The notes under the pieces are model-generated. The model had not been told where the DNA came from. It did no database searches and saw only the letters and a program-made list of their open reading frames with translations. 64,000 bases of DNA from Diplodia intermedia (taxonomy: Eukaryota > Ascomycota > Dothideomycetes > Botryosphaeriales > Botryosphaeriaceae): positions 372,001 to 436,000 of the forward strand of contig JAKEKT010000019.1 of assembly GCA_021495925.1 (NCBI GenBank), read 5' to 3'. This document shows, in pieces, positions 57,245-64,000 of this stretch (position 1 is the first letter of the stretch; the number at the start of each line of letters is the position of its first letter). The position numbers and the translations under genes are program-made.

Positions 57245-58081
57245 AGCATGAGATCCGGCGTTTAGTAAGTCCCTGAAGATGGAGCAGAGGCCACCTGGGG
57301 AAAAAGTTGCATTTAGCATGTTTTCTTTTTGGCACGGCTCTCGGTAGACCTTGAAAGAATACTTGGATCGTTTGCATAGAAGGAGGATATATCTCGGATC
57401 AGATAATTTAAGCTTGAAGATGTTTGCGAAACGACGTCGTCCACAGCTTGACTATGTGTGATGGGCTCGCGGGGTCGAGGGTGATGGGCGAGGTGGGTGG
57501 GTGTTAGTTTCGCTCATTGCCAGTCTTTGTTCACTGCCGAATGTCTCGGTAGCCTTTGTCTCGCATGCTCGCGGTCGTCGATCAGCATGTCTGAGACATA
57601 CTCCTACAATTTTTTTTTTCTTGCGAGAGACTCGAATGCGGCCGTCGGGCTTGAGTTGGCGCTCTGGCGTACGGAACTGTCGAGGAAGTGTCTCGAACAA
57701 CGGAAGGTTCAGCGCAAGAGTTGAAGCAACGGTGTCTGCGGAGTCGTGTGTTAACGGTCGGGAAACCTGGGCCTGGGTGATTGAACAGGCCACTCCTGGG
57801 TCCCTGGCTATTTTGCGGAGCGGGCCTCGAGGCGGCCGCAAGAGGGTCGCGCGCCTTCCGTCTGGATTCAGACCTGGGTGTTGTGCCTTCCAAAACAGGC
57901 AGCGGCCGCCACAACGCGCACCGTCAACGCGCACCGCCAACCTCTTAAACTCTTCGCCCGGCTCTACCTCACCCTCACCCTCCCTCTCCATACCCCTACA
58001 CACCCACTGCTCCCGTTGCCCAAAATAAGTAAGGCACTGCTCATCAACCGCACCCGCTCCGTCACTTCGCTGCACTGAAAT
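57245..58081. other. Intergenic
   Basis: Terminator side of aspartokinase and promoter of the next gene. CT-rich just before 58082. Open frames lack motifs. Confidence 0.5.
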
Positions 58082-61000
58082 ATGGCGTCGGACAAAGACA
58101 AAGACAAGACCCTCACCACGGGCGAGATAGCGGCCATGCTCAAGCACAGCGAGCAGCAGGAGCACGCTGCACACAAGCGCGCCACGAAGGCCGCCAAGCG
58201 CTTCGCCAAAAAAGATCTCAGTAAGTCCACCTCACACAAGACCCATGGTAGCTGAGAAGTCATTGATATTTGCCCGTTTCTTTCGCAGCTGCCGAGGAAG
58301 AGGATGTCGCGACCAGGATTCGCAAGCAGCTGGCGAACGTTAGCGGATACCTGTACAAGCCCGACTACCAGTATGCGGACTTGAGGACCGAGCCGCCGTG
58401 CGACCGACCGGAGTATTCGGCGTACACGAAGAAGCAGATGAGGGAGGGCAAGGAAGATGAAGAGAAACAGGAGGAGAAGACCGAGGAAGTTGAGGCGGCG
58501 ACGAGCGTGAAGGACTTTGCGCTTCAGAACGAGTTGCATGTTCACAGTGGCGTGCCGACAAAGAAGGAGATTGATGAGGCCGCCGAGGCTATCATGCCCA
58601 ACATCCAGAGGCTGTCCATGCTTGCCGACTCCTCTGAGGATTCTGACAGTGATGGCGACAGTGTCGTTTCTTCCACGCCGAGCAAGGGCTCTGACAGCGG
58701 TTCGACCACGACTGCCACCTTCAACGCTGGACTGAACAAGCCGAGCTCATCCAAAGAGCCTCCCGCCGCCGAGTCGACAGCTTCCCCCAACCCGATCGCT
58801 TCCACATCCGAAGAGTCTCCCTCCACCATCTACAATGAGGAGTTTGCTTCTCATAGCACTAACACTGGAGCCCACGAGTCTGGTGCAGGCCCCGAAATGA
58901 AGATTGCGGACTATGAAGTTGGAGAGCCGGACTCAGCCGAACGGGTCCATCCTTGGCCAAATCTGTGGCCCAACTACATGCACAAGCCCCCCAACATGGA
59001 TCCCAAGCAATGGGCCATCGTAAATGCTAATCTGGGTACTTTGGGTGCATCGAAAGATGGCGCGATCGACCCGTGCGACGACGAGAACCTTGAAGCTTAC
59101 CAGCAGGTTCAGGATATATTGGAGACATCTTGGTTGGTGATGACTGGACAGCTTCCACCTGATGGCAACCACATTGCTCAAAAGATTCTGAAGCCTATGC
59201 TGCAGAAGGAAAAGCCCGATATGGGAGCAAGGCTGAGAGTGTATGAGGAGAAGCTGACACTCCGAAGGAGAGTGTTGAAGTTGCCTGGAGAGGAGTGGAA
59301 GCGCCTGTCGGGCGAGTCTGACAAGTCTGCTTCCTCTAGCGCTCCATCCATGGGCACGCCGATTCAATTTGCCAGTCCGCCATTCATGCCATCTTCACCT
59401 GCGACCGAAATGGGCAATCCGCTTTCTAGGTCCTTCAACAGCCCGTACACCGTAGCTGTTGACAGCTTCGCCAATTCTGCGGTTTCACCTAGCACGAGCA
59501 AGCGCTCATCGACAGTTTCGAACCAGAGGAGTTCTGCCAATCTTGACAAGCGGGGCTCCCAGTCTGATATCAAGACCCCGGTAGCTGAGGCTGACAGCAA
59601 GAATTCTTCGGCCCACTCGTCCTTTAGGGGTCATCCAGGTGCTCAGACTCCCTCAAAGCGGGGCAGGATGGCGTCGTTCACCCATGCTCTCAAGATACCG
59701 AAGTCTCCCAAGAAGGGCACCAAGTCACAAGAGAACAACGGCGCAGCCAACGAAGAGGTCATAACGACGCCCAGGGATGCTCCACCTGTCCCGATCATCC
59801 CCACGACCTTCAGCGCCCAGAACACCCCGCAGACGTCGTTCGATACGGCTACGTCGACCACAGGGACGCCTGTTCCTTACACCAGCCCAGCTATTCCGAG
59901 TCTGAACAGGAAAGTTTCCAGGAGTTTTGGCGGCACTCCCAGTATCTCGATGGCGGGAGCGAGTAACAAGAAGACCATGTCATTTGACGGTACCCTTGGC
60001 CTTGGCAATGACGGTCAGAAAATGCATTTGGCGTCCCCTGATGCTACCACGTACGCTCAACTACTTGCAGAGAAGCAGCAGTCGGCTTCTTTTAGCGGCA
60101 CACCGACTAGCAATAGGATTTCATCTCCGATGCCGGATACCAATACGTTCAGTCAGGTAATTGGAACGCCTCTGAAGCCCGCCGAGTTCACATTTGTTTC
60201 CGCAGCTGGACACAATATGCCGAACGCTTCAGCCGTCGATCTAAGCATGCCTAAGGGTGCAAGGAAGCATAGCCGTACGTCGTCCGGTATCAGTATGCCC
60301 AGCAACATCTTCGATGCCCACCTCGACGAGCTCCTCAATGAGTTCAGGGCCTGGATGGATGGTCAGGATAGACCCGTGGATGACAACAGCAGAGATTCCG
60401 AGAGAGTTGACGTCAAGAATATTCTCAAGCCCATGGATTACGATGAAATCCGCAAGCTCAAGCCTCTTGAGTTAGAGGCCAAGGCTAACGAAGTCAAGAA
60501 AATTACGCATGCAGACCTGCGCGCCCAGGTCCTGAAGGAACATCACGATGCTCGCTTTCCGCCCAGCATCCCTGGTCATCCGGCCGTATCCTTCGGAGGG
60601 CTGCCTTACCTCGCGCTCCGTATCGCGCGCCACGCTCTGGACGTTGTCAACGAACATTTCACTCCCGTTCTCAACTGTGACTACGAAGTTGAGAACTACC
60701 ACTTCGCTGACCGCCAGCGCCGCTGGAACGAGACCCATCCGGATGATGACTACCCTTACCCGGGAATCTCTCGCCCCACGCACGCATCGTATCTCAAGGC
60801 GGGCTACGCTGCTGCCTGGGCGACGCGCTTCGTGCAGTGGGCACAGGAGCAAGAGCAGTTGTGGAAGTACGAGAACATCGACCTGCCAACTATGAACGAA
60901 CCCGGTGGTGGCTTCAAGCGCCAAGGTCGCACCCTGGAGGCAAGGTTCCTGCTCAACATGGTTGATGAGGAGATGGATGTCGATACGATGACTGGAGATC

Positions 61001-61275
61001 TGAAGATCGAGGGTGAGGGTGCGATGCTGAAGGAGGACCAGGTTCAAGAGATGTTCGAGAAGCTCGCGGCGAGGGAGGAGCAGAAGGGCACGAAGAAGAT
61101 TTGGGCTGCCTGTGAGGAGCAAGTCAAGAGGCTGGCGACGATGATGGATATGAAGGAGGATGAGCTCCCGGAACAGGGTGTTGGTACTGGCAGGTCCACG
61201 CCTGAGGATATTCTTGTGATCACACGTCGCAAGGAGTCTGCGCTTGCCAGGGCTGGTCTGTATGCAGGCGTGTGA
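58082..61275 (+). CDS. Large fungal protein of unknown function
   Basis: Exons 58082-58220 and 58289-61275 give 1041 residues. The N-terminal about 80 residues are helical and charged (MASDKDKDKTLTTGEIAAML, then VATRIRKQLANVSGYLYKP). Residues about 130-240 are acidic and Ser-rich. A folded part follows (HPWPNLWPNYMHKPPNMDPK, then LEAYQQVQDILETSWLVMTG), then a long Ser/Thr/Pro linker (about 380-680), then a second compact, conserved-looking block to the end: HLDELLNEFRAWMDGQDRPV, PPSIPGHPAVSFGGLPYLAL, NYHFADRQRRWNETHPDDDY and WATRFVQWAQEQEQLWKYEN. No catalytic motif, signal or membrane segment is visible. I do not recognise the family. Confidence 0.8.
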
Positions 61276-61699
61276 GCTTAGTCGGTGCGGATAGGTACGA
61301 GGTTCACGATTGGAATCTCTACCACGCTGATCGGTTGGTTGGGTGAGCGGCTGACGGATCTTTTACGGCGATGATGGTTTGGCGGTTTGATGGGAATTTG
61401 CCCAGTTGGAACCCCTTGTAGTAGTAGTAGTTAACCAGGTAAGTTCTCTCGCATAGCAAGAGTTCAGGACCAGCCTACTGTGTGAAATTGAGACTTTTGA
61501 ATTCCACTCCTTGCGGCCTTCTCATGGGCACACATTATTGTCTGTCTTGTTGTTTGGGGTATCATTTACAAGAAGCCGACCAAATGCCAGCCAGCCTAGA
61601 AGAACTCCGTCCAATGCCTATTATGCCTTTTGATCAACCTGATCTGTCCTAGACTTTTTCCCCCCCCTTCCCGAAACCCCGTGTTCAACCGTTGACCCT
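61276..61699. other. Intergenic (convergent 3' ends)
   Basis: Between the unknown protein and the RNase III gene. No gene seen. Confidence 0.5.
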
Positions 61700-62959
61700 T
61701 CACCGACCATCACCCTTCGCCTCGTCCTTACCCTCCTCCCCCGCCGCCGCCGCCTTGGCCGCCGCCGCCGCCCTCTCCGCCTCCTCCCTCTTCGCCCTCT
61801 TCCCCGCCAAATACGCCTCCACCCCCCTCGCCAACTCGCGCAACTCGGGCACCGTCTCGCGCCTGTCCAACGCATCCCTCGCCGCGCGCGCGCGCGCCAC
61901 CTTCTTGCTCTGGCCCACGCCCTCGCCCAATTTCAGTTTCCCGTCGTCATCTTTTTCGCCATCGCCATCGCCCCCCCACCATCCACGCACGTAGAAGGCG
62001 ACGCGGAAGCGCTGCTGCGCCTTGTTCTCGTAGCCCACGCCGCCGACGTCCTCGTACCACGCCTTGAGGCCGGAGCCCGAGGGGGCGAAGGCGCGGGCGG
62101 CGGCGGCCTTGACGGCGTCTTGGGCGCGCTCGTCCTCGTCGGCGAAGGAGGGGGTGGGGAGGAGGAGGGGGGTCCAGAGGGCGCGGAGGAGGGGGGTGGT
62201 GCGGTCGATGGGGGTGGGGACGGGGGTGGTGGTGGACGACTTGTTGCGGTTGTGGTCGCGGTCTTCCAGTGCGATGGCGCCGATGTAGGCTTCGAAGACG
62301 TCGCCGAGGATTTTGATCTCGGCGGGGCGGCCGCGGGCGGCGGCCCAGGCGGCGGGGTCGATGCGGAGGCGGTTTGGTGGTGGAGGAGGGGCGTCGGCGT
62401 CGTTGTCCTTGTTGTTGTTGTTGTTGTTGTGGTTGTGGTTGTCGGCGGCGATGATGTTGTCGAAGCCGTAGCCCCGCGCGAAGCTGGCCAGACGCGTGTT
62501 GTTGACGAGGGCTTCGCGCATCTGCGAGAGCCGGCCGCCCGGCAGCGAAGGGTACGTGTCCCACAGCAGGTCGGTCGCGGCCATCTCGATGACCGAGTCG
62601 CCGTACCATTCCAGCCGGTCGTACGTCTCCGTCTGGTAGTTGGTCACGGATGTGTGGGTGAAGGCGAGCTGAGCGGTGGCGGGGTTGTTGATGGGCGGGA
62701 GCGGCGGGAGCGGCGTGGGGAGGTCGGTGATGGCGTTGAGGTTTGGCGCCGAGGGTATGGGGGGTTGGGAATTGTTGTTGTTGGAGCTGTTATTGTTGTT
62801 GTTTTTCTTGCTGTTGCTGTTGCTGCTGCTGTTGTTGCTGTTGTTGTCGCGTGCGCGCTTGTGTGGGTTGCCTCTGTCTGCGTAGCCATGGTGAGGGCCG
62901 TCCGGTCGTGGGCGTTTTGCGTTGCGACCGCCTCTGTGACCACCGCCGTTGTGGTTCAT
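61700..62959 (-). CDS. RNT1: Class I RNase III (Rnt1-like)
   Basis: Single exon, 419 residues, ATG at 62959. The RNase III signature YDRLEWYGDSVIEM is at about 113-126, and the second acidic cluster, KILGDVFEAYIGAI, is at about 216-229, so the metal-binding Glu/Asp residues are present. The C-terminal region (about 310-395: GLKAWYEDVGGVGYENKAQQ, then GQSKKVARARAARDAL) is a divergent dsRNA-binding domain. Asn-rich sequence fills about 39-63 and interrupts the catalytic domain at about 174-195. Rnt1 cuts stem-loops in pre-rRNA, snRNAs and snoRNAs. A mitochondrial mL44/mL57-type RNase III relative is a less likely reading because the acidic residues are intact. Confidence 0.85.
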   Translation of the reverse strand: MNHNGGGHRGGRNAKRPRPDGPHHGYADRGNPHKRARDNNSNNSSSNSNSKKNNNNNSSNNNNSQPPIPSAPNLNAITDLPTPLPPLPPINNPATAQLAFTHTSVTNYQTETYDRLEWYGDSVIEMAATDLLWDTYPSLPGGRLSQMREALVNNTRLASFARGYGFDNIIAADNHNHNNNNNNKDNDADAPPPPPNRLRIDPAAWAAARGRPAEIKILGDVFEAYIGAIALEDRDHNRNKSSTTTPVPTPIDRTTPLLRALWTPLLLPTPSFADEDERAQDAVKAAAARAFAPSGSGLKAWYEDVGGVGYENKAQQRFRVAFYVRGWWGGDGDGEKDDDGKLKLGEGVGQSKKVARARAARDALDRRETVPELRELARGVEAYLAGKRAKREEAERAAAAAKAAAAGEEGKDEAKGDGR

Positions 62960-63289
62960 GGTGAGCGATTTGGTGATGCCGGTATGGCCGATCCGCTCAA
63001 TGATGGTGATGGAGTGTGACGCGGAAGATATGCAAGCTTGAGAAGCTCCGGCACAATTGGTGAGTGCGCTGGTGAAGCTGGGTCAAGGCAGATGTTGACC
63101 GTGGACATCAAAAAGTTGCGGACGGCGACGCGACGGAGATCGATGCCGCCCCGCTGACAAGCGGGAGCTATACCACATAAGTACTAGCTCTCTCGGCAGA
63201 ACATGCTCACCGCCCGCATCTCAACTTCGCGCGGCAACGACTGCACGGTTCTCGGGCGACGACAAGCATCACCAACCTCGCGCGCAGCC
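62960..63289. promoter_or_regulatory. Divergent promoter, RNase III/mS33
   Basis: 330 bp between divergent starts; no TATA box is evident and no other feature seen. Confidence 0.45.
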
Positions 63290-63944
63290 ATGGCGGTCCC
63301 ACGTGCGCGCATCGTCGACCTCATGAGGGTGCGTAAAGTTTTCCTCCGCACCGGTTCCTGCACCCATTGACCCCGCCCAAACCCTTGGAGAACATCCGCC
63401 CGGAGCTCGCCGCAATTACTCAAAACCAAGCAAAGGCTGACAATGTGTTGGAATCTATCAGACGCAATGCAAGGTCTTCAACACCGTTTTCAACCCCGAA
63501 GGCCATCGGCTGGGCACCAAGGTCCTGCGTGAGCGCCTCAAGGGCCCCTCCGTCGCGGCATACTACCCGCGCCGCATCGGCACTTTCAAGGACTTCGCGA
63601 AGCTGTATCCGGAGTGGGAGGGCTTGGATACGTTTGAGTGGGATAGACAGGAGAAGGTTGCTGCGTATGTTATATCCGTTGGCTCTTTCGTTGGTTGGGA
63701 TCGGAACAGATCATGGAAGAGGAGATGGATGATGATGGAAACCCAAGTGGTGGTGGTGCAAGGGACGATATTTGGTAGGATGCATGCTGATGGTTGTGGA
63801 TTTCTAGGCTCAAGGCTCGCGGAAAGGGCGCGCCGAAGAAGAAGAGGGGTCCGCCAGGTAAGGCTTGGCTACGATCTTGTGTGATTGGGACACTACATGC
63901 TAACGGAGGCCGCAGAACTCAAGGGAGGAAAGAAGAAGAAATAG
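63290..63944 (+). CDS. RSM27: Mitochondrial small-subunit ribosomal protein mS33
   Basis: Four exons (63290-63328, 63462-63664, 63808-63857, 63916-63944) give 106 residues, close to yeast Rsm27. The joined product starts MAVPRARIVDLMRTQCKVFN, continues NPEGHRLGTKVLRERLKGPS and AAYYPRRIGTFKDFAKLYPE, and ends with the basic RGKGAPKKKRGPPELKGGKK tail typical of mS33/S27. It belongs to the head of the mitochondrial small ribosomal subunit. The last exon adds only nine residues. An upstream in-frame extension is possible but not needed. Confidence 0.93.
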
Positions 63945-64000
63945 ACGGCAGACCGCTGCATTCGGCTTCTGTACCATATGTGAAGCATCGACTGGCGTTC

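Overview
The window is nuclear DNA of a filamentous ascomycete (Pezizomycotina). The composition would fit a Dothideomycete, but the species cannot be told from the sequence. Support: genes on both strands with short introns (mostly 48-90 nt) that have GTRNGT donors, CTRAY branch sites and YAG acceptors; GC-rich coding DNA; and fungal-specific families (ENA-type Na+-ATPase, rhodopsin-like membrane receptor, Rit1, NLR/ankyrin protein). I assembled exon chains by hand; nearly all genes close in frame, and exact exon positions are given in the entries. No virus, transposon or CRISPR array was seen.

Layout. 0-8.4 kb: a zinc-ribbon protein running off the left edge, a membrane-anchored unknown, a GPI-type Ser/Thr-rich wall protein, and an NLR/ankyrin gene whose 5' half has decayed. 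8.4-16 kb: an F-box protein, an unknown protein with a doubtful 5' end, and a large FN3/coiled-coil protein. 16.4-25 kb is housekeeping: lipin (PAH1), UTP11, an SDR dehydrogenase, CMC1 and TAF9. 25-33 kb is gene-poor: a degenerate tRNA-Ala-like element, one rhodopsin-like receptor gene, and about 3.9 kb with no supported gene. 33-41 kb: RFC3 and ARC18 in a head-to-head pair, a FHA checkpoint-type kinase, the 25-residue ribosomal protein eL41, and an HSL-family esterase. 41.9-48 kb: an ENA-type cation ATPase and RIT1, which carries an extra C-terminal domain. 48-50.3 kb is gene-poor, with a tRNA-His. 50.3-64 kb: a CFA-synthase/coclaurine-type methyltransferase, a 59-residue complex I subunit, BUR1, aspartokinase, a 1041-residue unknown, an RNase III, and mitoribosomal protein mS33.

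There is no gene cluster with a common product. Functions fall into DNA replication/checkpoint (RFC3, FHA kinase), transcription (TAF9, BUR1), ribosome and RNA work (UTP11, eL41, mS33, RNase III, RIT1, tRNA-His), mitochondria (CMC1, complex I subunit, mS33), lipid and amino-acid metabolism (PAH1, HOM3, esterase, methyltransferase) and the cell surface (GPI protein, receptor, ENA). Several pairs share short divergent promoters: RFC3/ARC18, RNase III/mS33, complex I subunit/BUR1.

The points most worth a second look are the RIT1 fusion to a second conserved domain, the NLR remnant with C-to-T type stops, low-complexity insertions inside otherwise conserved folds (TAF9, RNase III, RFC3), unusual introns (a GC-AG intron, a 33-nt candidate, a frame-neutral 66-nt candidate, a roughly 10-nt tRNA intron), and two large proteins with no recognised function.
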